A DNA stretch of 64,000 nucleotides from Winogradskyella wichelsiae (GTDB taxonomy: Bacteria > Bacteroidota > Bacteroidia > Flavobacteriales > Flavobacteriaceae). This document shows positions 38,851 through 46,615 of this stretch, one piece after another (within the stretch, counting starts at the first letter, position 1; the number at the start of each line of letters is the position of its first letter). The DNA lies in NCBI RefSeq assembly GCF_013403925.1, contig NZ_JABFDJ010000001.1, positions 434,001 through 498,000 of the forward strand, written 5' to 3'. Below the pieces are notes generated by a model, which was not told where the DNA came from, searched no databases, and saw only the letters and a list, made by a program, of their open reading frames with translations. The translations under genes and the position numbers were made by a program.

Positions 38851-40232
38851 TAATTTAAATGCTTTGTTATATCTATAATTTTTCCTTCTACTGCTGTTGC
38901 CGCTGCAACTAATGGACTTGCTAAAATTGTTCTTGAACCTTGTCCTTGCCTACCCTCAAAATTTCTATTTGAAGTAGACACACAATATTCTCCTTGTGGA
39001 ATTTTATCATCATTCATGGCTAAACATGCCGAACACCCCGGTTGACGCAATTCAAAACCAGCATCATCAAAAATAGTTTTCAAACCTTCTTCAATAATCT
39101 GATGTTCTACCTGCTTACTTCCAGGAACCAACCAAGCCGTTACATTATCTGCCTTTTTCTTTCCTTTTATATATTTAGCAGCAACCCTAAAATCTTCAAT
39201 TCTAGAATTGGTACAACTTCCTATAAAAACAAAATTAATAGGTTTATTTATTAAACTTTCACCAGCTTCAAAATTCATATAAGCTAATGACTTTTTAAAC
39301 GAAGGATTATCATTTACAGGAATCGTTTCTGAAATCTTAATTCCCATACCTGGATTTGTACCATAAGTAATCATTGGTTCAATATCCTCTGCATCAAAAC
39401 TATATTCTTGATCAAAAACAGCATCTTCATCCGTAGGAAGGGTTTTCCAATAGGCTACTTTTTTATCAAAATCTTCACCTTTAGGTGCAAATTCTCTTCC
39501 TTTCACATAACTAAAAGTCGTTTCGTCTGGAGCAATCATTCCACCTCTTGCTCCCATCTCAATACTCATATTACAAACCGTCATACGGCCTTCCATACTC
39601 ATATCTTCAAAAACATTTCCTGCATATTCACAGAAATAACCTGTACCAGAATTGGTTCCTAATTTTGAAATAATATAAAGAATAACATCTTTTGGCAATA
39701 CGCCTTCTTTCAATTCCCCATTAACCGATACTCTTAAACTTTTAGGCTTAGTAAGCAACAAACATTGACTCGCAAAAACTTGCGCAACCTGACTTGTTCC
39801 TATACCAAAAGCAATGGCTCCAAACGCACCATGTGTTGAGGTATGACTATCACCGCAGACCATGGTTAAGCCTGGTTGAGTCACTCCCAACTCAGGAGCC
39901 ATTACATGCACAATACCATTGTATTTATGACCTAATTGGTATAATGTGATATCATTTTTTTTACAATTTTTAGATAATTGTTCTAACTGCTTCCTAGAAA
40001 GCTCATCTTTTATCGGTTGATCTTGATTTAATGTTGGTGTATTATGATCTGCAGTAGCCACAATTTGATTGGGTCTATATACAGGAATTCCGCGTTCTTC
40101 CAATTCATTGAAAGCCTGCGGACTTGTTACCTCATGTATTAAATGTTTATCTATATAAAGTATCTGTGGTCCATTATCTATCGCATCTACCACATGCGCG
40201 TCCCAAACTTTATCGAATAGTGTTTTCCCCAT
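38850..40232 (-). CDS. leuC: 3-isopropylmalate dehydratase large subunit
   Basis: The 460-residue aconitase-family subunit carries the 4Fe-4S cluster; the cysteines are in [11 protein letters not shown] and [25 protein letters not shown] is another signature. With LeuD it isomerises 2- to 3-isopropylmalate. It starts 4 bp after leuA. Length is typical of bacterial LeuC. Confidence 0.97.
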   Translation of the reverse strand: MGKTLFDKVWDAHVVDAIDNGPQILYIDKHLIHEVTSPQAFNELEERGIPVYRPNQIVATADHNTPTLNQDQPIKDELSRKQLEQLSKNCKKNDITLYQLGHKYNGIVHVMAPELGVTQPGLTMVCGDSHTSTHGAFGAIAFGIGTSQVAQVFASQCLLLTKPKSLRVSVNGELKEGVLPKDVILYIISKLGTNSGTGYFCEYAGNVFEDMSMEGRMTVCNMSIEMGARGGMIAPDETTFSYVKGREFAPKGEDFDKKVAYWKTLPTDEDAVFDQEYSFDAEDIEPMITYGTNPGMGIKISETIPVNDNPSFKKSLAYMNFEAGESLINKPINFVFIGSCTNSRIEDFRVAAKYIKGKKKADNVTAWLVPGSKQVEHQIIEEGLKTIFDDAGFELRQPGCSACLAMNDDKIPQGEYCVSTSNRNFEGRQGQGSRTILASPLVAAATAVEGKIIDITKHLN

Positions 40233-40236
40233 GTAT

Positions 40237-41412
40237 TTAAGCTGAAATTATTTGTTTATAGACACTACTTGTTTCTATAATTTGATGAATATCATTATCG
40301 TTGATTTCTTTTTTACGATCTGCAAAATTTAAAAAATTAGAATACACATCATCTAACTGAAGTTTCGTTAATTCATAACCTACATTTTTAGCTCTGTATG
40401 CCAAAGCAGCCCTTCCACTTCTTGCTGTTAAAACAATTGCAGACTCAGTAACACCAACATCTGCTGGATTAATAATCTCGTAAGTTTCTCTATTTTTTAT
40501 CACACCATCTTGATGAATACCAGAACTGTGAGCAAAAGCATTTGCACCTACAATCGCTTTATTTGGTTGCGTATAAATCCCCATGCTATCACTAACAAGT
40601 TGACTCATTCCATATAACATTGACGTATTAATATTAGTATCTAAATTAAGATAAGGGTGCTGCTTTAATACCATAACCACTTCCTCTAATGCAGTATTAC
40701 CCGCGCGCTCACCAATACCATTAATAGTACACTCTATTTGTCGCGCTCCACTAATAACACCTTCAATAGAATTTGCTGTAGCTAAACCTAGATCGTTATG
40801 ACAGTGACAAGACAATATTGCCTTCTCAATTCCTTTTACATTTTCTTTAAGATATTTAATTTTTGCTCCATACTCACTTGGCAAACAGTAGCCAGTAGTA
40901 TCAGGAATATTTAACACAGTAGCACCTGCTTTAATTGCAGCTTCGCAAACCCGTGCTAGATATTCGTTATCAGTTCTTCCTGCATCTTCTGCATAAAACT
41001 CAACATCCTCAACAAAAGACTTTGCATATTTAACGGCTTGAAAAGCACGCTCAATAATAGCTTCTTTGTTTGATTTAAATTTATGAATAATATGAGAATC
41101 TGACGTACCTATACCTGTATGTATTCTCGGTAATTTAGCATATTTTAAAGACTCAGCAGCAACTTTTATATCATTTTCAACAGCACGTGTTAAACCACAA
41201 ACTGTTGCATTTTTTACAATTTTTGAAATTGCTTCGACAGACTTAAAGTCTCCTGGACTAGATACTGGAAACCCAGCTTCAATCACATCAACCCCTAACA
41301 GATCTAATTGCTTTGCAATGATTACTTTCTGTTCTGAGTTAAGCTTGCAACCTGGCACTTGTTCTCCATCTCGCAGTGTAGTATCGAATATTTGAATACG
41401 GTTATTAGACAT
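40237..41412 (-). CDS. leuA: 2-isopropylmalate synthase, short form lacking the regulatory domain
   Basis: The 391-residue TIM-barrel enzyme condenses acetyl-CoA and 2-ketoisovalerate. [15 protein letters not shown] is near residues 10-24, and the metal-binding [13 protein letters not shown] follows. Leucine-regulated enzymes are usually over 500 residues with a C-terminal LeuA dimer domain; this protein ends soon after the catalytic and linker domains, so leucine feedback through that domain is not expected. A related acyl-CoA condensing role such as homocitrate or citramalate synthesis is possible, but adjacency to leuCDB favours leucine. Confidence 0.92.
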   Translation of the reverse strand: MSNNRIQIFDTTLRDGEQVPGCKLNSEQKVIIAKQLDLLGVDVIEAGFPVSSPGDFKSVEAISKIVKNATVCGLTRAVENDIKVAAESLKYAKLPRIHTGIGTSDSHIIHKFKSNKEAIIERAFQAVKYAKSFVEDVEFYAEDAGRTDNEYLARVCEAAIKAGATVLNIPDTTGYCLPSEYGAKIKYLKENVKGIEKAILSCHCHNDLGLATANSIEGVISGARQIECTINGIGERAGNTALEEVVMVLKQHPYLNLDTNINTSMLYGMSQLVSDSMGIYTQPNKAIVGANAFAHSSGIHQDGVIKNRETYEIINPADVGVTESAIVLTARSGRAALAYRAKNVGYELTKLQLDDVYSNFLNFADRKKEINDNDIHQIIETSSVYKQIISA

Positions 41413-41414
41413 TT

Positions 41415-41460
41415 ATCAAAATATATTTTATAGTATTGTCTTACGAATATATATTTTGAT
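41415..41460. repeat. AT-rich inverted repeat just upstream of leuA
   Basis: Perfect 12-bp arms ATCAAAATATAT (41415-41426) and ATATATTTTGAT (41449-41460), the first ending 3 bp from the leuA start codon. A further AAAATATATTTT lies about 50 bp away. It could be an operator or leader hairpin, but such AT-rich arms also arise by chance. No leucine-rich leader ORF with a terminator was found here. Confidence 0.4.
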
Positions 41461-41558
41461 TTTGCTTTAACATACCGATCTTAGTTTAACTTTACGATGT
41501 TCAGTCGTTAAAATATATTTTAAACAACTATAAAACAGACACATAAACCTATTTTTAA

Positions 41559-43112
41559 TTGATAACTAAAGACCAAAAAGATAATTTATTCGCACTAGTT
41601 AAGTCTTTAACTAAATCTGAAAAACGTCAGTTTAAACTGTATGTAGGTCGACTTGGTGTGAATTCTGATTCTAAATTTTTGAATCTTTTTAATTTCTTAG
41701 ACAAAGCTAAAGCCTATAATGAAGCTTTAATTTTAAAAAGCGGCATTGTAAAAAAACAGCAGCTTGCAAATGTAAAATCACACTTATACAAGCAAATCTT
41801 AATTAGCCTAAAACTAAACCCTTCTCACCAAAACATAAGATTACAAATTAGAGAACAACTAGATTTCGCTTCAATTTTATATCACAAAGGATTATATAAA
41901 CAAAGTTTAAAAATCTTAGATAAAGCTAAGGAATTAGCGATTGTTAACGAAGAAAAAAACTCAGCTTTCGAGATTGTAGAACTCGAAAAAGTAATTGAAT
42001 CACAATATATTACAAGAAGTATTAGCACACGCGCGGATGAGTTAGCTTTGCAAGCTAAAGAATTAAGCACACTTAACGTTATAGCTAGTAAACTATCTAA
42101 TTTATCACTTCAACTCTATAGTAACATCCTAAAAACAGGCTATGTAAAAAATGAAGATGAAGCTAAAATGGTGATCAATTATTTCAATAAACAACTACCA
42201 AAAGTTAAAATTGAAGATTTAGGGTTTCGAGAAAAACTATGGCTATACAAAGCCAATTTATGGCAAAGTTTTTTACTTCAAGATTTCTTAAACTGCTTTA
42301 AGTATGCTTTAAAATGGGTGGATTTATTCTACCAAAACCCAAGCATGATTAGCCTTAACCCGGTATTTTTTTTAAAAGGAAATAATTATCTTCTAGAAGC
42401 TTTGGTTTTTATTGGCAATAAAGCAAAATTTGTAGAAAAATTTAACGAATTTGAAGCTACTGTTCAAAAATCTAGTTTTCCGGAAGACGAAAATGTAGCT
42501 TCTTTAGTTTTTCTATATACTAACTTTCACAAAATTAATCAACACTTTATTGATGGGAGTTTTGCAGAAGGACTAGATCTAATTCCGACAATAGAAAAAG
42601 AACTAATCCCTTTCGGAGAAAAGATCGATCCGCATCATAAAATGATTTTCTATTACAAATTTGCTAGTTTACATTTTGGAGCAGGAAACAACAAAGAATG
42701 CATTAAATATCTTGATAAAATCATCTCGAACAAGTCACTTTCTATGCGAGAAGATTTGCTTTGTTTTTCTAGAGTTTTAAATCTTGTTGCCCATTACGAA
42801 GCAGGCTTAGACTATCATTTAGAAACCTTACTAAGAAGCACTTATAAATTTCTAATTAAAATGAATGATCTTCATGAAGTGCAAAAGGAGATGATAAAAT
42901 TCATTAGAGGTTTACAAGATATTTACCCACATGATCTTAAAAATGCGTTTAAAGCATTACACAAAACTTTAAAAACTTTTGAAGACCATCCGTACGAGCG
43001 TCGTGCCTTTTTATATCTTGATATTATTTCCTGGCTAGAAAGCAAAATTGAAAACAAACCTGTAGCAGAAATCATACACACTAAATATTTAGCAAAGAAT
43101 AACTCATTTTAA
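41559..43112 (+). CDS. conserved helical-repeat protein of unknown function
   Basis: The 517-residue protein is soluble, Lys/Leu-rich and almost wholly alpha-helical by eye, with TPR-like helix pairs (for example YHKGLYKQSLKILDKAKELA). The N-terminus LFALVKSLTKSEKRQFKLYV is familiar from uncharacterised Flavobacteriaceae proteins. No catalytic motif, signal peptide or membrane segment is seen. The start must be the TTG at 41559, because an in-frame TAA lies directly before it. It is divergent from leuA across 146 bp and is followed by the SAM riboswitch. Function unknown. Confidence 0.75.
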   Translation: MITKDQKDNLFALVKSLTKSEKRQFKLYVGRLGVNSDSKFLNLFNFLDKAKAYNEALILKSGIVKKQQLANVKSHLYKQILISLKLNPSHQNIRLQIREQLDFASILYHKGLYKQSLKILDKAKELAIVNEEKNSAFEIVELEKVIESQYITRSISTRADELALQAKELSTLNVIASKLSNLSLQLYSNILKTGYVKNEDEAKMVINYFNKQLPKVKIEDLGFREKLWLYKANLWQSFLLQDFLNCFKYALKWVDLFYQNPSMISLNPVFFLKGNNYLLEALVFIGNKAKFVEKFNEFEATVQKSSFPEDENVASLVFLYTNFHKINQHFIDGSFAEGLDLIPTIEKELIPFGEKIDPHHKMIFYYKFASLHFGAGNNKECIKYLDKIISNKSLSMREDLLCFSRVLNLVAHYEAGLDYHLETLLRSTYKFLIKMNDLHEVQKEMIKFIRGLQDIYPHDLKNAFKALHKTLKTFEDHPYERRAFLYLDIISWLESKIENKPVAEIIHTKYLAKNNSF

Positions 43113-43150
43113 TAAGATTTTCATAAAAAAGTCACAAAACTGCCAAATTA

Positions 43151-43183
43151 TTTGGATTTGTGCTTTTTGTATCGCAATATTTG
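43151..43183 (+). promoter_or_regulatory. promoter for the SAM riboswitch transcript
   Basis: A TTTG -33 element at 43151-43154 is spaced 21 bp from AATATTTG at 43176-43183, which differs from the flavobacterial -7 consensus TAnnTTTG by one base. The expected start lies some 20-25 bp upstream of the riboswitch P1 helix. Confidence 0.5.
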
Positions 43184-43213
43184 TGCTCACAAAGTTCAAA
43201 CACTTACTGAAAT

Positions 43214-43333
43214 GTTATCAAGAAAGGTGGAGGGAATGACCCTATGAAGCCTTAGCAACCCTTAGATTCACTAAGAAGGTGCTAAATTCTACTTAATAAT
43301 CCGATTCATTAATCGGAATATTGGATAGATAAC
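43214..43333 (+). ncRNA. SAM-I (S-box) riboswitch
   Basis: The conserved S-box core is visible: AAGAAAGGTGGAGGGAATGA, then CCTATGAAGCC and TAGCAACC, and later AAGGTGCTAAATTC. The P1 helix is formed by GTTATC (43214-43219) and GATAAC (43328-43333). It precedes metY, a sulfhydrylase of methionine synthesis, as expected for a S-adenosylmethionine-responsive off switch. The helix PK/P4 region (ATCCGATTCATTAATCGGAT) is also well formed. Confidence 0.95.
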
Positions 43334-43339
43334 TCAAGA

Positions 43340-43372
43340 CTAATTACCCATCTGTAATTAGCATTTTCTTTA
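43340..43372 (+). terminator. expression-platform terminator of the SAM riboswitch
   Basis: Eight-bp stem CTAATTAC (43340-43347)/GTAATTAG (43354-43361) followed by CATTTTCTTT. It begins 7 nt after the P1 helix. The T-run is interrupted, so it may be modest in strength. Confidence 0.65.
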
Positions 43373-43391
43373 TAATATTTTTCTATTAAGT

Positions 43392-43451
43392 ATGCTTCAC
43401 CCTTCAGCTCAGCTCAAGGAACAAATGAGGCTTATTTGGCTTTTGGTTTAA
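43392..43451 (+). CDS. possible 19-codon ORF between SAM riboswitch and metY
   Basis: An ATG-initiated frame reads MLHPSAQLKEQMRLIWLLV before TAA, 28 bp upstream of metY. It contains two methionines and five leucines. It lies outside the riboswitch and terminator. It may be chance, a small leader, or a remnant of a repeat (its CAGCTCAGCTCAAGGAACA part resembles flavobacterial intergenic repeats). Confidence 0.25.
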   Translation: MLHPSAQLKEQMRLIWLLV

Positions 43452-43479
43452 TCTTTTATTAACTCAAAAACTTAGAAAA

Positions 43480-44775
43480 ATGAGTACACAAAAATTCGCA
43501 ACCAAAGCGTTGCACGCAGGACACGACGTTAGTCAAACTTCAGGGACAAGAGCTGTTCCTATTTACCAAACATCATCTTACGTCTTTAAAGATTCAGATG
43601 AAGCAGCAGGGAGATTTAATCTTTCGGTTCCTGGTTACATTTACACCCGTTTAAACAACCCAACCAACGACATTTTAGAACAGCGTTTAGCAGCTTTAGA
43701 AGGCGGAATTGGCGCAGTAGCAACAGCTTCTGGAACCTCAGCTATTTCTACAACATTACTAACATTATTAAGAGCTGGCGATCACATCGTAGCATCGAGT
43801 AGTTTATATGGAGGAACCTATAATTTATTAAGCGTTACACTACCTAGACATGGTATTACAACCACTTTTGTAGATCCTTCTGACCCCGAAGCATTCAAAA
43901 AAGCAACTCAAGAAAACACAAGAGCCTTTTTTGTAGAATCCTTAGGAAACCCAAAATTAGATGTTTTAGACTTAGAAGCTATTTCTAAAGAAGCAAAAGC
44001 TTTTAAGGTTCCATTAATCGTAGATAATACTGTAGCAACACCTTACTTACTTAGACCAATTGAGTACGGGGCAGACATTGTTATTCACTCTTTAACAAAA
44101 TACATCACCGGAAATGGAACTTCATTAGGAGGTATTATAATTGATAGTGGCAATTTTGATTGGACTAATGGGAAATTCCCAGAATTCACAGAACCATCTG
44201 CTGGTTACCATGGTTTAGTTTATAGCGAAGCTATTGGAGCAGCTGCTTTTATTGCAAAAATTAGAGTTGAAGGCTTACGGGATTATGGTGGTGCTTTAAG
44301 TCCATTTAATGCCTTTCAAATCATTCAAGGTTTAGAAACTTTAGAATTACGTATTAAAAAGCATAGTGAAAATGCTTTAGAATTAGCAAAATGGCTACAA
44401 GAACAGCCGGAAGTCAATTGGGTAAACTACCCTGGTTTAGAAACTAGTAAATACAAAAAATTAGCAGACAAATACTTACCAAAAGGTCAGAGTGGGGTTG
44501 TTACTTTTGGCGTTGACGGAGGTTACGAAGCTGCCAAAACAATCTCTGACACTACAAAATTGTTCTCATTATTAGCAAATATTGGAGACACAAAATCTCT
44601 TATCATTCATCCTGCAAGCACAACACATCAGCAACTAAGCGATGAAGCGCAATTAACCTCTGGAGTTACCAAAGACTTAATTCGTTTATCTGTAGGAATT
44701 GAAAATATAGAAGATTTGAAAAATGATTTAAAAGAAGCTTTTGCAGTTGTAAAACAAAAAGCGCTTCAGCATTAA
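43480..44775 (+). CDS. metY: O-acetylhomoserine sulfhydrylase
   Basis: The 431-residue Cys/Met-metabolism PLP enzyme makes homocysteine from O-acetylhomoserine and sulfide. Seen: ALHAGHD at the N-terminus, TRLNNPTNDILEQRLAALEG, the PLP aspartate in VDNTVATPYL and the Schiff-base lysine in HSLTKYITGNG. The C-terminal IHPASTTHQQLS is characteristic of O-acetylhomoserine (thiol)-lyases. The length, about 430, fits MetY rather than MetB or MetZ (about 390). It is controlled by the SAM-I riboswitch and grouped with metX. Confidence 0.95.
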   Translation: MSTQKFATKALHAGHDVSQTSGTRAVPIYQTSSYVFKDSDEAAGRFNLSVPGYIYTRLNNPTNDILEQRLAALEGGIGAVATASGTSAISTTLLTLLRAGDHIVASSSLYGGTYNLLSVTLPRHGITTTFVDPSDPEAFKKATQENTRAFFVESLGNPKLDVLDLEAISKEAKAFKVPLIVDNTVATPYLLRPIEYGADIVIHSLTKYITGNGTSLGGIIIDSGNFDWTNGKFPEFTEPSAGYHGLVYSEAIGAAAFIAKIRVEGLRDYGGALSPFNAFQIIQGLETLELRIKKHSENALELAKWLQEQPEVNWVNYPGLETSKYKKLADKYLPKGQSGVVTFGVDGGYEAAKTISDTTKLFSLLANIGDTKSLIIHPASTTHQQLSDEAQLTSGVTKDLIRLSVGIENIEDLKNDLKEAFAVVKQKALQH

Positions 44776-44787
44776 TCAAAAAGTCAC

Positions 44788-44852
44788 TATCACATTAAGC
44801 ACAGTAAAAAACATAGCAAAATTAATTTTTCGCAGCTGTGCTTTACGTGATA
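44788..44852 (+). repeat. imperfect inverted repeat between metY and osmC-like gene
   Basis: Seventeen-nt arms TATCACATTAAGCACAG (44788-44804) and CTGTGCTTTACGTGATA (44836-44852) match except at two positions, around an AT-rich 31-nt loop. There is no T-run, so a terminator is unlikely; it may be a repeat element or mRNA processing hairpin. Confidence 0.5.
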
Positions 44853-44905
44853 TTTTGATGACTTTACAATTTTAAATTAAAATATTTTCAAAATTAAAAA
44901 ACAAA

Positions 44906-45355
44906 ATGAGCGATATAAAATTTTCTGTAGCAGGAGCTAGTGCTTCACCTACAAAATTTATAGGAAAAACAAGACAATTTACTTTAGTCGTAGACGAACC
45001 TTCTGATTTAGGAGGTACAGATACGGATGCAAATCCGGTAGAATATATTTTAGCTGGTTTTGCGGGCTGTGCTAATGTTATTGGGCATATAGTAGCCAAA
45101 GAGTTAGGTTTCACTATAAAAAATTTAAAAATAGAAGTCTCTGGCGAATTAAATCCAAATCGGTTTTTAGGTAACTCCAACAAAGAACGTGCTGGATTTA
45201 AATCTATAAGTTTAAATCTTATTCCTGAAACGGACGCAAGTATTGAAACCTTATCTAAATGGCTTCAATTAGTTGAAGAACGATGCCCTGTAAAAGACAA
45301 TCTTCAAAATAAAACACCTTTAAAAATATCCGTAGTAAAAGAATTTGCGGTTTAA
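44906..45355 (+). CDS. OsmC/Ohr-family protein
   Basis: The 149-residue protein has the OsmC fold hallmarks: a first redox cysteine in GFAGCANVIGHIVAKE at about residue 55 and a second in VEERCPVKDNL near the C-terminus. Characterised members reduce organic hydroperoxides with thiols. Its position between metY and metX, 12 bp before metX, suggests a role tied to sulfide or thiol metabolism, for example protecting from persulfides or peroxides (inference). No signal peptide, so cytoplasmic. Confidence 0.88.
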   Translation: MSDIKFSVAGASASPTKFIGKTRQFTLVVDEPSDLGGTDTDANPVEYILAGFAGCANVIGHIVAKELGFTIKNLKIEVSGELNPNRFLGNSNKERAGFKSISLNLIPETDASIETLSKWLQLVEERCPVKDNLQNKTPLKISVVKEFAV

Positions 45356-45367
45356 AAAAAACTAGCG

Positions 45368-46378
45368 ATGATAAATCTAAAACATATTACAATTGCTAAC
45401 TATGCAACCGAAAGTGGTAAGACAACTTCACTAAACTTGTCTTACCAAACTTTTGGTAAACCCTTACATACAGCACCTATTATTTTAGTGAATCATGCGC
45501 TAACTGGAAACTCTAATGTTATCGGAGAAAATGGTTGGTGGAATGATATTATCGGAGAAAATAAATGTATCGACACTAATGAATACACAATTTTATCTTT
45601 TAATATTCTTGGTAATGGCTACGATAATAAAGCTGAAAACATCATAGAAAATTATAAAGATTTCACAGCAAGAGATATTGCAAAACTCTTTGCCTTAGCA
45701 ATAGAAGAATTAAAAATTCAACATTTATTTGCTGTCATCGGAGGTTCTGTTGGAGGTGGAATTGCATGGGAATTAGCCGCATTAAAACCGCGTTTAATTG
45801 AACATTTAATTCCTATTGCAACTGACTGGAAATCTACAGACTGGGTTATTGCTAATTGCCATATTCAAGATGCGCTATTAAATAACTCTTCTCAACCATT
45901 GGTAGATGCCAGAATGCATGCCATGACGTTATACCGAACACCAGAATCTTTAACACAAAAATTTGATCGTACTAAGAAAGACGAATCCTTTTTTAACATT
46001 GAATCCTGGCTTAGTTATCACGGTAATGCTCTAAATGATCGTTTTCAGGTTGCTGCATACAAATTAATGAATCAGGTTCTAAGAACCATAGATATTACTA
46101 GAGATCGAAATGATTTTTTAGATGTCGCGTCTAAAATTGAAAGTGACATTCATATCATCACTATCAATTCTGATTTATTTTTTAAAGCTGATGAAAACTG
46201 GAACACCTTTGTTGAACTAAAAGGCAAGAAAGAAAATGTCAACATTCATGAAATAAAATCTATACACGGACACGATGCTTTTTTAATTGAATTTGATCAA
46301 TTAGCACGTTTTTTGAAACCTATTTTTAAAGCTGAAGTGAGTACTTCTAAAAAAAAACTTGAACAGCAAGTTGCATAA
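45368..46378 (+). CDS. metX: homoserine O-acetyltransferase, alpha/beta-hydrolase type
   Basis: The 336-residue enzyme activates homoserine with acetyl-CoA for MetY. Family motifs are clear: VNHALTGNSNV (oxyanion region), the nucleophile serine in IGGSVGGGIAWE, and the final histidine in IHGHDAFLIE. A succinyl-specific variant cannot be excluded, but pairing with metY supports acetyl. It closes the SAM-riboswitch transcription unit and is followed by a terminator. Confidence 0.93.
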   Translation: MINLKHITIANYATESGKTTSLNLSYQTFGKPLHTAPIILVNHALTGNSNVIGENGWWNDIIGENKCIDTNEYTILSFNILGNGYDNKAENIIENYKDFTARDIAKLFALAIEELKIQHLFAVIGGSVGGGIAWELAALKPRLIEHLIPIATDWKSTDWVIANCHIQDALLNNSSQPLVDARMHAMTLYRTPESLTQKFDRTKKDESFFNIESWLSYHGNALNDRFQVAAYKLMNQVLRTIDITRDRNDFLDVASKIESDIHIITINSDLFFKADENWNTFVELKGKKENVNIHEIKSIHGHDAFLIEFDQLARFLKPIFKAEVSTSKKKLEQQVA

Positions 46379-46396
46379 AGCTTACATATAATATTT

Positions 46397-46428
46397 AAAA
46401 GAGCCGAACTTACAAGTTTGGCTCTTTT
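46397..46428 (+). terminator. intrinsic terminator after metX
   Basis: Stem AAAAGAGCCGAA/TTTGGCTCTTTT with one G-U pair and a small loop around TTACAA. The 3' Ts form part of the stem and tail. It ends the metY-osmC-metX unit. Confidence 0.8.
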
Positions 46429-46603
46429 ACTTTTAATAATCTACAGAACATTATAACTAAGCGAAATCTCTTATCTTTTCATCAATATTAAGTAATGAAT
46501 TAAATTACAGAACTATATTAGTTATTAATAGTTTTAGTTAATTTTTAACTCTAGAGCGTTAATATTATTAGCAATAACGACAATTATAATACTTTTGACC
46601 GTA

Positions 46604-46611
46604 TATATTTG
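46604..46611 (+). promoter_or_regulatory. -7-like element overlapping the tamB start region
   Basis: TATATTTG matches TAnnTTTG but ends only 4 bp before the TTG start of tamB, so a transcript starting from it would be leaderless or begin at the start codon. It may be fortuitous. Confidence 0.3.
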
Positions 46612-46615
46612 ACTG

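Noticed and set aside
41413..41558. Leucine leader peptide on the minus strand upstream of leuA
   Set aside because: A 25-codon ATG frame exists, but its four leucines are scattered and no terminator or alternative pairing follows.
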